Source of the DNA: CAYWWM01 sp965198025
GTDB lineage: Bacteria; Acidobacteriota; Terriglobia; 2-12-FULL-54-10
Reading direction: 5' to 3'
NCBI GenBank assembly: GCA_965198025.1
Contig: OZ240237.1
Location: 2,418,001-2,482,000 of the forward strand
Length of the DNA stretch: 64,000 nucleotides
A model generated the notes under the pieces. That model made no database searches. It had not been told where the DNA came from and saw nothing but the letters and a program-made list of their open reading frames with translations. Below, piece after piece: positions 8,338-16,668 of this stretch. Position 1 is the first letter of the stretch. Each line of letters starts with the position of its first letter. The position numbers and the translations under genes were made by a program.

Positions 8338-8441
8338 GGGAGGAGCTGTTACAAGACCTGCCGGACAAGTACCTGTCACCGGAAGAGCTGAGGGAGAGAG
8401 AGGAGCGCCAAGCCAACGTGAACCCCTGGGAGTGGGAGTAG
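8301..8441 (+). pseudogene. Out-of-frame continuation of the small ORF
   Basis: In the frame one base behind the preceding ORF the DNA reads LEAEVQRQQAALREELLQ and on to NPWEWE, stopping at 8441. It has no ATG, GTG or TTG start of its own with a ribosome site, yet its composition (charged, helical, ending in an aromatic-acidic tail) looks coding. No classical slippery heptamer sits at the junction, so a simple one-base deletion is more likely than programmed frameshifting. Confidence 0.4.
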
Positions 8442-8449
8442 CGGAGGTA

Positions 8450-8695
8450 AAGGACGGAGCCAGGAGCCGCTATGCCTATCAGCTCCCTTCCTCTGCGGGG
8501 GCCGTGCGGCCGCGCTCCACGATCAAGAATCTGCGTGCGGCTCTCGATGTTTTGTCCGATCTGGACCTGAATGATCGAGCGCCAACCCAGGAAGAGCTTG
8601 ACATTCTGGCTGGCTACGGCGGGACCGGCTCTTCCGCCGTGGCCCAGGCTTTCAACATGAGTTCTTTCCACCTCGTCGCCCCAGACTGCCCCTGA
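8450..8695 (+). pseudogene. N-terminal remnant of a phage/plasmid-type helicase-DNA methylase
   Basis: The frame encodes a segment like RSTIKNLRAALDVLSDLDL, then APTQEELDILAGYGGTGSSA. This pattern, a helix followed by an A/PT-x-EE-x-x-LAxYxGxG motif, is the N-terminal signature of very large helicase/N6-adenine methylase proteins (DarB-like) carried by phages and conjugative elements. Those proteins have well over a thousand residues, whereas this frame stops at 8695, right after the signature, so only a stump remains. The family assignment rests on pattern recognition, not on an alignment. Confidence 0.5.
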
Positions 8696-8828
8696 CACGC
8701 GAAAGCCCGGCACAGATACGACAAGTCCGCATGGGGGAACTGGGTTAAGAATCTCTAGTACAATTTGAGCGAAATTCCTGTACACTGAGGGGCGGCGTTT
8801 GGGGTTTTTCGAAACATAAGGAGGATCC

Positions 8829-9818
8829 ATGAGGAAGATGTTGGCGTTTGTGATGATTTTGCTTTTGTTCGTATCGGCGGCGGGCATCCCCGTCTGGGCG
8901 CAGCAGCCGCCGGCATGGGCGTACGCAATTCCCTCGCCTGAGGAAGTAGCCATTACGGACGCAGCTCGGGCTCAGCGCGCGACGGACATGAATCGGTACA
9001 GCCTTCCCGGAAGTGACCGGCAGTTCTTAAGATCGCAGATCAGCGATCGATATGCGCCGGCCGACTGGTTTCCGGGCGATCATCCGGTGATGCCCAATAT
9101 CGCAGCTTATGGCAAGCGGGCAGTCGAGGTGTTTGCGTGCGGTTTGTGCCATATGCCCAACGGCCAAGGGCGCCCGGAGAACGCCCCCGTAGTGGGCTTG
9201 CCCGTAGAGTACTTCATGCAGCAGTTGTACGACTTTCGGGATGGCAAGCGGACTACCGGCGACCCGCGCAAAGGGAATGGCACGAGGATGATCCACTTCG
9301 CGCAGAATATGACCGAAGAGGAAATGCGGGCGGCGGCGGAATACTACGGCTCGATGCCGCATAAACCCTGGATCCGGGTTGTGGAAACCGAATCGGTTCC
9401 CAAGACGCGCAGTTCGGGCGGAATGTTCCTTCCGCTGGAAGGCAATGAAAGGGAGCCGATCGGGAACCGCATTATCGAGACTCCCGAGAATGTCGAGCAC
9501 ACCGAGATCCAGCGCGATCCGCGTTCGGGCTTCATCGCTTATGTGCCAGTCGGCAGCGTCCAGAAAGGCCAGGAACTGGCTGACTCGGGCTCGAAAACGG
9601 CGCAGTGCAGTGTCTGTCACGGACCCGGCCTCCAGGGCCTCGGTCCGGTTCCCGGGATCGCCGGCCGTTCGCCGAGCTATTTGATGCGGCAGCTGTATGA
9701 CATGAAGGTGGGCGCCCGGGCAGGAGACTGGACTCGGCTCATGGCGCCGGTCGTGGCACCCCTGACGGAAGAGGATATGCTGAACCTCGTCGCCTACGTC
9801 GCCTCGCTGGCCCCTTAG
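8829..9818 (+). CDS. Secreted dihaem c-type cytochrome
   Basis: A 329-residue periplasmic protein with a Sec signal peptide (cleavage near VWAQ, residue 24-25). It has two haem c sites, CGLCH at 104-108 and CSVCH at 260-264, each in a small cytochrome c domain with matching tails (YFMQQLYDFRDGKR and YLMRQLYDMKVGAR), so it arose by domain duplication of a class I cytochrome c. Its role is electron transfer in the periplasm, possibly from the oxidising enzymes encoded just downstream. The start is well supported by AAGGAGGATCC before the ATG. A strong hairpin ends the unit at 9876-9917. Confidence 0.85.
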   Translation: MRKMLAFVMILLLFVSAAGIPVWAQQPPAWAYAIPSPEEVAITDAARAQRATDMNRYSLPGSDRQFLRSQISDRYAPADWFPGDHPVMPNIAAYGKRAVEVFACGLCHMPNGQGRPENAPVVGLPVEYFMQQLYDFRDGKRTTGDPRKGNGTRMIHFAQNMTEEEMRAAAEYYGSMPHKPWIRVVETESVPKTRSSGGMFLPLEGNEREPIGNRIIETPENVEHTEIQRDPRSGFIAYVPVGSVQKGQELADSGSKTAQCSVCHGPGLQGLGPVPGIAGRSPSYLMRQLYDMKVGARAGDWTRLMAPVVAPLTEEDMLNLVAYVASLAP

Positions 9819-9875
9819 TTTGAAGAAACTCCGTCCGGCCGATCATTCGACCGCATAAAAGAAGCTGAAGGGTCT

Positions 9876-9917
9876 ACAGGCAAGCCTCCCGGAACCCTCC
9901 GGGATGGCTTGCCCTGT
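9876..9917. terminator. Strong bipartite hairpin between convergent genes
   Basis: The outer arms ACAGGCAAGCC and GGCTTGCCCTGT (one bulged C) enclose the inner arms TCCCGG/CCGGGA with the loop AACCCT. The stem is about 17 bp in all. It lies between the 3' ends of the cytochrome gene (+) and the cupin gene (-) and should act on both. Confidence 0.7.
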
Positions 9918-9946
9918 AAGATTGAGTTGTTCCTTGCCGACAGGGG

Positions 9947-11023
9947 CTATCCGCCACCGCCCATTCCGCCTCCGGGAATTCCCGTGCCCCGGAAGTATCC
10001 CGACAACTTAAATTGCAGGAACCGTGTGCCGACGGCCTTGGATCCGGGGTAGTGAACCTCGTCGGCTTCCACGATGAGCATATCGCCTGCCTGCCACTGG
10101 ATGTGTCTCACCTCATCTTCGCCCGCACGCTGCAGAATCATTTCCATTTCCCCTTTGGGGCAAATGTAGACGACCTCCCACGCATGATGGTGGTTGGAGC
10201 CTTCGTGGGTGATGTATTCGCGAAGGTATTCGCGATTTTGCCATTCAAACAGTCGGTTGCCGGCCATGCCCGTCAGTGCCAGTGTGCCCTCGGCCTCGTA
10301 GGCGGGCGGGACGACATTGATCCCGGTCTCCGGATAATCCACGTCTCCCCAGACCGCCGGCATTTCGATACCGGCCATGTTGCGAATCATGTGTCCAATG
10401 GACATGCTCGATCCGTCCATCAGCATCCGGCCGTCTCGTAGTCTCTCAATCTGCAGGAATCTCGGCTCTTGCAGACCTTTCCGCCACCGTTCCTCGAAAA
10501 CATACTCGCTCGAGGAAAAGAAAGCTGCATCCCCGAATATCTTCTTCATCAGAGGCATAGACGTCATAGATAGGAAGCGGGCGGGTTCCGTTGTGGAGGC
10601 GTTCCCGTGCTCATGCCATACATTCAACGACGGGGACAACACGTCCGACTCCGACCAGTCATATCGTTTCTTGTCGGCGCCGGACCCCGTCCACATATTC
10701 GTGTAGCCTGTGCCCGACACAATGTAGATCATCTCCTCGGCCAAGTGCCTGTGAGCGGGAAGCATGCCGCCGGGCGGGATTTCCACCAGCGTCGCGTCCA
10801 TCTGGTGCAGCCGGCCCTCCCCGTAGTTGCCCGCGCCAAACTTGGCGATGGCCGCTCCATACTCGTTGTCGTACTCCACGCGGACCGTCTTCAACTGCAC
10901 GGTTTCCGGTCGGACGGAGGATTGCTGTCCGAAGAGCAGCGTGCCTTGCACTGCCAGGAGAGATAAGAGCACTGTCCAATAGACCGAAGCCAAGCCGTTC
11001 TTCTCGACCCTGTTCCGTTTCAT
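9947..11023 (-). CDS. Secreted bicupin protein
   Basis: A 358-residue exported protein (signal peptide about 1-33). It has two cupin barrels: the first with PPGGMLPAHRHLAEEMIYIVSGTG (residues about 82-106), whose two His and Glu are the usual metal ligands, and a second near 265-330 with HEGSNHHHAWEVVYI and a matching QAGDMLIVEADEVHYPG strand. The tail is glycine-rich. Such bicupins bind a metal and may be dioxygenases, decarboxylases or binding proteins; the sequence does not decide. The start is ATG 11023 after AGGAGGG. It is transcribed from its own promoter at 11057-11085, divergent from the DUF1592 gene. Confidence 0.75.
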   Translation of the reverse strand: MKRNRVEKNGLASVYWTVLLSLLAVQGTLLFGQQSSVRPETVQLKTVRVEYDNEYGAAIAKFGAGNYGEGRLHQMDATLVEIPPGGMLPAHRHLAEEMIYIVSGTGYTNMWTGSGADKKRYDWSESDVLSPSLNVWHEHGNASTTEPARFLSMTSMPLMKKIFGDAAFFSSSEYVFEERWRKGLQEPRFLQIERLRDGRMLMDGSSMSIGHMIRNMAGIEMPAVWGDVDYPETGINVVPPAYEAEGTLALTGMAGNRLFEWQNREYLREYITHEGSNHHHAWEVVYICPKGEMEMILQRAGEDEVRHIQWQAGDMLIVEADEVHYPGSKAVGTRFLQFKLSGYFRGTGIPGGGMGGGG

Positions 11024-11046
11024 TTCCAGGCCCTCCTGAATTCTTC

Positions 11047-11067
11047 TTTGCTACTGAGGGTAGCAAA
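11047..11067. promoter_or_regulatory. 8-bp inverted repeat over the cupin promoter, candidate operator
   Basis: TTTGCTAC and GTAGCAAA are perfect inverted arms around five bases. The repeat covers the -10 hexamer and the expected transcription start of the cupin gene, which is where a dimeric repressor would bind. No regulator gene is adjacent, so the protein is unknown. Confidence 0.5.
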
Positions 11068-11085
11068 CACACTTGGCATGTCAAT
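11057..11085 (-). promoter_or_regulatory. Sigma-70-type promoter of the cupin gene
   Basis: TTGACA at 11085-11080 and TACCCT at 11062-11057, separated by 17 bases, lie about 35 bases upstream of the cupin start. The -35 is perfect and the -10 is weak, which is typical of a regulated promoter. Confidence 0.55.
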
Positions 11086-11211
11086 CAGAAATCCGGGCGC
11101 GCTGGGGTCATGAGCAGCCAGGCCAGGGCCCCTTCTCTATCCGCAGCGCGTGCGAGACTTGCATTGCGTTGCGGTTTTTCTCTTGCCCTTTTGGTTCGAA
11201 TATTTCGGCTT

Positions 11212-11240
11212 GACATCTCGTCCCCCCTTGCCTATGATCT
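11212..11240 (+). promoter_or_regulatory. Strong sigma-70-type promoter of the DUF1592 operon
   Basis: TTGACA at 11212-11217 and TATGAT at 11235-11240, with an ideal 17-base spacer. The predicted start near 11247 gives a leader of about 22 bases containing AAGGGAGG before the ATG at 11269. Confidence 0.7.
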
Positions 11241-11268
11241 TGGTCAAGAAAAGTAAGGGAGGCTGCAC

Positions 11269-13680
11269 ATGCCCAGATCCCTAGTGGCCTGGATCGTAAT
11301 TCTGTTGGCGGGGGTCGGTTACATCCCGGCGGCCGAATTACAGTCCGCCAGTCCTTCTCCAACATCCGCATCCACCTACCGGACGGTTCTCAATCAATAT
11401 TGCGTCACGTGCCATAACGAACGGCTGCGTACGGCCGAGCTGCTGCTCGACCAGATGGACATTGAGAACGTACCCGTAGGCGCGCCCGTTTGGGAAAAGG
11501 TGGTGCGGAAACTGCGAGGGAGAGCAATGCCCCCAGCGGGAATGCCGCGGCCGGATGAGGCTACGTACGAAGCGTTCGCCACGTACCTGGAAACGGAGCT
11601 GGACCAGGCGGCAGAGGCCAATCCGAACCCCGGCCGGCCCCCTGCCCATCGTCTCAACCGCGCGGAATACGCCAGCGCCATTCGGGATTTGCTGGACTTG
11701 CAGATTGACGGCGAATCGCTGCTTCCCGCCGACGACCCGGGCTATGGATTCGACAACAACGGGGCTGTTCTATCGGTATCGCCCATGCTGCTCGAACGGT
11801 ATCTGACGGCGGCGCGCAAGATCACTTCCCTTGCCATCGGCGATCTTTCCATTCGCCCCACGTTCGAAACCTACCGCATTCCGCGGCTCATGATGCAGGA
11901 CGACCGCATGAGCGACGACCTCCCGTTCGGGTCGCGCGGCGGCATCGCAGTTCAGCATCAGTTCCCGCTCGACGGCGAATACGTAGTCCGAATTGTTCTC
12001 CAACGAGACAAGGATGAGCGCATCGTTGGACTGTCCGAGCCGCAGGAGCTTCTGGTGCTGCTGGACGGCGAGCCGGTCAAGACGTTCACCGTCGGTGGGA
12101 TCTATGAGCGCACGCTGGGGAACGTGATGTACGAACATAACACGGAGAATGCCGCACAACTCGAATACGAACGCACGGCGGATGCGAACTTGGAAGTTCG
12201 CTTCCCGGCGAAGGCGGGTGAGCGGCTCGTCGGCGTCACCTTCCGCAAGGAGACGGTGGAGCCGGAGGGCATGTTTACACCGCTTCTGCCGGACCTTGCC
12301 TACCTCGGAAAGGGTGATGAACCGACCTTGGCGAGCATCTCGATTGGAGGTCCCTACAACGCAACTGGGTCGGGCGACACGGCCAGCCGCCGCAAGATCT
12401 TCGTCTGCCAGCCGGCCGACAGCAACGACGAAGCGCGCTGCGCCCGCGAGATTCTCTCTAAGCTGGCACGTAGCGCGTATCGCCGGCCCGTCACCGAAGG
12501 AGACGTCCGCGCTCTATTTGCCCTCTATGAAACTGGCCGCGAGGAGGGGGACTTCGAAGCCGGCATAGCTATGGCGCTTCAGAAGATCCTGGTTTCGCCC
12601 GAGTTTTTGTTTCGCCTCGAACGCGATCCCTCCGACTTGGCGCCGGAAACCGCTTATCAATTGAGCGACCTCGAACTGGCCTCCCGGCTGTCGTTTTTCC
12701 TCTGGAGCAGCATCCCGGACGATGAACTGCTGGAAGTCGCCGCCAGCGGCAGACTGCGGGACCCCGCGGTCCTGGAACAGCAGGTGCGGCGCATGCTGGC
12801 TGATTCGCGCGCGCGGACTCTGGTCGGCAATTTTGCCGGCCAGTGGCTGTACCTCCGCAACATGCGCATGATCCAGCCCGATGTAGAAACGTTTATCGAT
12901 TTTGACGAGAATCTGCGCGAGGCGTTCCAAGAGGAAACGGAGCTGTTTCTCGAAAACATGCTGCGGGACGATCGCAGCGTGATTGATTTGCTGACGGCGG
13001 ACTATACCTTTGTGAATGAACGGCTGGCGCGCCACTATCAGATTCCAAATGTCTACGGGAGTCACTTCCGGCGGATCAATTTGACCGATCCGGCGCGGCA
13101 TGGACTGTTGGGGCAGGGCAGCATATTGACGGTGACATCGTATGCCAACCGCACCTCCCCGACCGTTCGCGGCAAGTGGCTGCTTGAGAATATCCTGGGC
13201 GCTCCGCCGCCCCCGCCCCCGCCCGATGTTCCATCGCTGGCGGAGCCGGATGCGGGCGGGAAGACTCTATCGGTGCGCGATCGGCTGGAGGCACACCGGG
13301 CAAACCCTGTGTGCGCGAGCTGCCACGCGCGGATGGACCCGCTGGGTTTCGCGCTGGAGAACTTTGACGCGGTCGGCAAGTGGCGAACCGAAGACGCGGG
13401 CGCCGTGATTGACGCGTCGGGAACGCTTCCCGACGGCACCGAATTTGATGGCCCGGCGGAGTTGCGGCAGATCCTGCTGCGCCGCCCCGAAGAATTCGTG
13501 ACCACCGTGACCGAGAGGCTCCTCACCTATGGTCTGGGCCGGGGAGTCGAGTATTACGACCAGCCGGCGATCCGCAAGATCGTCCGGGAGGCTGCTCCCA
13601 GCGACTACCGTTGGTCAGCGTTGGTCGTGGGTATTGTGAACAGCACACCATTTCAGATGAGGAGGTCAAGAGAACCATGA
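11269..13680 (+). CDS. DUF1592-family cytochrome-like protein (DUF1587/1595/1592/1588/1585)
   Basis: An 803-residue exported protein. After the signal peptide (about 1-23) comes a cytochrome-like site CVTCHN (Cys45-His49), then DUF1587-like sequence (RLNRAEYASAIRDLLDL, VLSVSPMLLERYLTAARKI), a beta-rich middle, and DUF1595/1592 (RSAYRRPVTEGDV, FLFRLE, LASRLSFFLWSSIPDDELL). It closes with DUF1588/1585, which holds a second haem motif CASCHARMDPLGFALENFD near 682. These multidomain proteins are abundant in Planctomycetes and Acidobacteria, next to DUF1552 or DUF1501 proteins; their reaction is unknown, but two CxxCH sites imply redox work in the periplasm. The gene overlaps the next by four bases (ATGA), so the two are translationally coupled. 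Confidence 0.88.
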   Translation: MPRSLVAWIVILLAGVGYIPAAELQSASPSPTSASTYRTVLNQYCVTCHNERLRTAELLLDQMDIENVPVGAPVWEKVVRKLRGRAMPPAGMPRPDEATYEAFATYLETELDQAAEANPNPGRPPAHRLNRAEYASAIRDLLDLQIDGESLLPADDPGYGFDNNGAVLSVSPMLLERYLTAARKITSLAIGDLSIRPTFETYRIPRLMMQDDRMSDDLPFGSRGGIAVQHQFPLDGEYVVRIVLQRDKDERIVGLSEPQELLVLLDGEPVKTFTVGGIYERTLGNVMYEHNTENAAQLEYERTADANLEVRFPAKAGERLVGVTFRKETVEPEGMFTPLLPDLAYLGKGDEPTLASISIGGPYNATGSGDTASRRKIFVCQPADSNDEARCAREILSKLARSAYRRPVTEGDVRALFALYETGREEGDFEAGIAMALQKILVSPEFLFRLERDPSDLAPETAYQLSDLELASRLSFFLWSSIPDDELLEVAASGRLRDPAVLEQQVRRMLADSRARTLVGNFAGQWLYLRNMRMIQPDVETFIDFDENLREAFQEETELFLENMLRDDRSVIDLLTADYTFVNERLARHYQIPNVYGSHFRRINLTDPARHGLLGQGSILTVTSYANRTSPTVRGKWLLENILGAPPPPPPPDVPSLAEPDAGGKTLSVRDRLEAHRANPVCASCHARMDPLGFALENFDAVGKWRTEDAGAVIDASGTLPDGTEFDGPAELRQILLRRPEEFVTTVTERLLTYGLGRGVEYYDQPAIRKIVREAAPSDYRWSALVVGIVNSTPFQMRRSREP

Positions 13681-15026
13681 TGATATTCAAGAAGGCCATT
13701 CCCCGCCGCACATTCCTGCAGGGGATCGGTGCGACATTAGCTCTGCCGTTGCTCGACGGAATGGTTCCAGCCTTTGCTGCGGTAGGCGACAAGCAGCCTG
13801 CCACCCGCCTGTCATTCGTCTATATTCCGAACGGGATCATCATGGACCAGTGGACCCCCGCTAGCGAGGGCGCCGCGTTCGAGATGACTCCGATTCTGGA
13901 GCCGATGGCACCCTATCGGGACCAGATGCTGGTCCTGAGCGGACTTGCCTGCGAGAACGCCAACGCCTTGCCCGGCGAGGGCGGCGGCGATCATGAGCGC
14001 GGCAGCGGCGCGTTCCTGACCGGCGTGCACCCGAAGAAGACCGGCGGCGCCGACATCCAGGCGGGCACATCGATCGACCAGATCGCCGCGAAGTCGCTCG
14101 GCGATCAGACCGAGCTGTCGTCGCTCGAGCTCACGCTCGACTTCGCAGAGTTTGTTGGCGGCTGCGACCCTGGATATAGCTGCGCTTATACCAACACCAT
14201 TAGCTGGCGCAGCCCCACCACCCCAATCCCGATGGAAAACAATCCGCGCGCGGTGTTCGAACGCCTGTTCGGGCCGAGCGACACGACTGATCCGGCCGAG
14301 CGGCAAGCCCGCATGCGCAAAGACCGCAGCATTCTAGACGCGGTCAGCGAGGACGTAGCTCGCCTGGTAACGGGGCTTGGCCCAACGGACCGCCGGAAGC
14401 TAACCGAGTATCTCGACGCCGTCCGTGATGTCGAGCGGCGCATCCAGAGAGCCGAGGAACAGAGCTCGCAGGAATTGCCGAGCCTGGTACGCCCCGTCGG
14501 GATTCCAGCCACATTCGAGGAACACATCAAGTTGATGTATGATCTGCAGGTGCTGGCCTACCAGACCGATAAGACCCGGGTCATCTCCTTCCTGGTGGCC
14601 CGCGAGCAAAGCACCCGGGCCTACCCGGAGATCGGGATCCACGATCCGCATCACCCCTTGACGCATCACTCCGGCGATCAGGAAAAGATTGCCAAGGTGG
14701 TCGAGATCCAGAAGTATCACGCCAGGATGTTCTCTTACTTCCTGGAGAAGCTGCGGGCTACCCCGGATGGCGACGGCAACCTGCTCGACCATACCATGAT
14801 CGTTTACGGCGGCTCCATCAGTGACGCCAACGTGCACTGGCACTTTGACCTGCCCATCCTCCTGATGGGAGGGGGAAGTGGACAGCTCCGGGGAGGCCGT
14901 CACCTGAGGTATCCCAAGGACACGCCGGTGACGAACCTGTTCTTGACCTTGCTCGACAAGATGGGAGGTCCTACGGACAGCTTCGGAGACAGCACCGGAA
15001 AGCTCGATGTGTTGAATGTTGCTTAG
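13677..15026 (+). CDS. Tat-exported DUF1552 protein
   Basis: A 449-residue protein beginning with a twin-arginine signal (PRRTFLQG at 9-16, then a hydrophobic stretch and FAAVG). The body matches DUF1552: RLSFVYIPNGI, SGLACENANALPGEGGGDHERG, HTGVHP-like FLTGVHPKKT, a His/Asp-rich IHDPHHPLTHHSGDQEKI segment and the terminal MIVYGGSISDANVHWHFDLP. Such proteins are related to the DUF1501/alkaline-phosphatase-like sulfatase fold; the acidic and histidine clusters suggest metal binding. Tat export implies folding, and perhaps cofactor loading, in the cytoplasm. ATG 13677 has AGGAGG upstream and overlaps the previous stop, so I prefer it over the upstream in-frame start. Confidence 0.88.
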   Translation: MMIFKKAIPRRTFLQGIGATLALPLLDGMVPAFAAVGDKQPATRLSFVYIPNGIIMDQWTPASEGAAFEMTPILEPMAPYRDQMLVLSGLACENANALPGEGGGDHERGSGAFLTGVHPKKTGGADIQAGTSIDQIAAKSLGDQTELSSLELTLDFAEFVGGCDPGYSCAYTNTISWRSPTTPIPMENNPRAVFERLFGPSDTTDPAERQARMRKDRSILDAVSEDVARLVTGLGPTDRRKLTEYLDAVRDVERRIQRAEEQSSQELPSLVRPVGIPATFEEHIKLMYDLQVLAYQTDKTRVISFLVAREQSTRAYPEIGIHDPHHPLTHHSGDQEKIAKVVEIQKYHARMFSYFLEKLRATPDGDGNLLDHTMIVYGGSISDANVHWHFDLPILLMGGGSGQLRGGRHLRYPKDTPVTNLFLTLLDKMGGPTDSFGDSTGKLDVLNVA

Positions 15027-15054
15027 TTCGTTGACGGAACGGTAGAGGAGTTAA

Positions 15055-15084
15055 GCCCCGGTCCCGCCACCACGGGATCGGGGC
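15055..15084 (+). terminator. 12-bp hairpin between DUF1552 and ankyrin genes
   Basis: GCCCCGGTCCCG pairs with CGGGATCGGGGC (one G-U) around the loop CCACCA. No U-tract follows and the next gene is co-directional, so it may be a partial terminator or an mRNA-stability element that sets lower expression of the ankyrin gene. Confidence 0.5.
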
Positions 15085-15138
15085 GAGAGAAGAGACTGGC
15101 CGGTAACGCCTGACAGAGCCAGGGAAGGATGGTTGCTT

Positions 15139-16584
15139 ATGGACGCCCAAAGTCGAACGAGACTCGGCGGGTTGCTCGGTTGCGTGATGCTGGTGTCGGT
15201 TGTCGGCTTCGCCGCCCCAGTCAGCGATCTAGAGATGCTGGAAGCGGTCAAGAGCGGAAATCAGGAAGCTGTGCGCTCTTTTTTGCAACAGGGCGCTGAC
15301 GTCAACGCCGCTCTGCCCGACGGGGCGACGGCGCTTGCATGGGCGGTCCATCGCAATGACCTCCAGATGTCCGACCTGCTGATCCAAACCGGTGCGAACC
15401 CGAATGCGGAAAATAGCCTAGGCGTCACTCCCCTTTCACTTGCCTGCACCAATGCCAGCTCCCCGATGGTCCAGCTGCTGCTGTCGGCGGGGGCCAATCC
15501 GAACCTCGCTTTGCAGAGTGGAGAAACCCCGCTCATGACGTGTGCCCGCACGGGCAACGTCGAGGCGGTGCAGTCGCTGCTGGCTCACGGGGCGGACGTG
15601 AACGCAAAGGAAAGCCGTCGCGGCCAGACGGCCCTGATGTGGGCCGTGGCGCAGAAGCATTTCGCAGTCACGCAGGCGCTGATAGAGGGAGGAGCCGAGT
15701 TGGATGCGCGGTCCAAGAGCGGCTTTACGCCGCTGCTGTTTGCAGCCCGCGTAGGCGACCGGGAATCGGCCAGCCTGCTGCTGGAAGCCGGTGCCAGCGT
15801 AAATGAGTCCACCCCCAAGGATGGCAGCGCCTTGTTGGTGGCAAGCGCCAGCGGCCATGAAGATCTGGCCATCTTCCTGCTCGAAACGGGTGCCGACCCC
15901 AACACCCCCGACGCCAACGGCATTACTCCGCTGCACTTCGCGGCTCTTAAAGGACTTCCTACCCTCGGCCGGCTCCGGTACAGCACAGTCGACTCCTATT
16001 TGTTCCGGCCCAACATGATGGAACTGGCCAAGGAACTCCTGGAGCGGGGAGCGAATCCGAATGCTCGGACTACAACGATAGCTCCGGAGTTTTCCTCGGA
16101 GCTAATCTGGATCGACCCTGTCGGTGCGACTCCGTTTTTGCTGGCGGCCGCTTCGTACGACACCCGCCTCATGCGCCTGTTGGCCGACAACGGCGCCGAC
16201 GTCTCGCTAACCACGAAAGACCACACGACGGCGCTGATGATTGCAGCGGGAATCGGCCAGACCGCAGAGCGCCCGGAGGAGGACGAGCAGAAGGCGTTCG
16301 AAACCGTCAAGCTGCTGGTGGAGTTGGGGGCCGACGTTAACGAATCCGACGCCAGCGGACAAACGCCGCTGCATGCCGCTTCCTATATCGGCTCCGATCG
16401 GGTCGCCCGGTTCCTGGTGGAACGGGGAGCCAACATAGAGGCAGTGGACAGTTACGGAATGACCCCCGTGGGTATCGCGGAAGCGATCACACAGGGGAAC
16501 TTGCCCCGGACGAAACGGATCCGCCGCCCCCATCCGAGCACCGCGGATGTGCTGCGCCAGGCCAGTAACTCCGTATCCAATTAA
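15139..16584 (+). CDS. Secreted ankyrin-repeat protein
   Basis: A 481-residue protein with a signal peptide (LGGLLGCVMLVSVVGFAAP, about residues 11-29) followed by about eleven ankyrin repeats, for example GATALAWAVHRNDLQMSDLL and GITPLHFAALKG, interrupted by an insertion near 275-340. Periplasmic ankyrin proteins act as binding partners or chaperones. Its place right after the DUF1592/DUF1552 pair, on the same strand, recurs in Acidobacteria to my knowledge and suggests it serves that pair. The start could be TTG 15133 or ATG 15139; a purine-rich site (AGGGAAGG) precedes both. Repeats here are diverged in DNA, unlike the array at 1-831. Confidence 0.85.
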   Translation: MDAQSRTRLGGLLGCVMLVSVVGFAAPVSDLEMLEAVKSGNQEAVRSFLQQGADVNAALPDGATALAWAVHRNDLQMSDLLIQTGANPNAENSLGVTPLSLACTNASSPMVQLLLSAGANPNLALQSGETPLMTCARTGNVEAVQSLLAHGADVNAKESRRGQTALMWAVAQKHFAVTQALIEGGAELDARSKSGFTPLLFAARVGDRESASLLLEAGASVNESTPKDGSALLVASASGHEDLAIFLLETGADPNTPDANGITPLHFAALKGLPTLGRLRYSTVDSYLFRPNMMELAKELLERGANPNARTTTIAPEFSSELIWIDPVGATPFLLAAASYDTRLMRLLADNGADVSLTTKDHTTALMIAAGIGQTAERPEEDEQKAFETVKLLVELGADVNESDASGQTPLHAASYIGSDRVARFLVERGANIEAVDSYGMTPVGIAEAITQGNLPRTKRIRRPHPSTADVLRQASNSVSN

Positions 16585-16587
16585 TCG

Positions 16588-16614
16588 CTCCGCTCGCCCA
16601 AACAGCGAGCGGAG
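16588..16614. terminator. 10-bp hairpin between convergent genes
   Basis: CTCCGCTCGC and GCGAGCGGAG form a perfect stem around CCAAACA, four bases after the ankyrin stop codon, followed by ACTTTGCC. The same eight-base tail follows the hairpin at 56219-56250. Confidence 0.7.
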
Positions 16615-16668
16615 ACTTTGCCCATACGCCATGTCTGTTGACACTGAGCAAGTACTGTTCCTGCGTTC

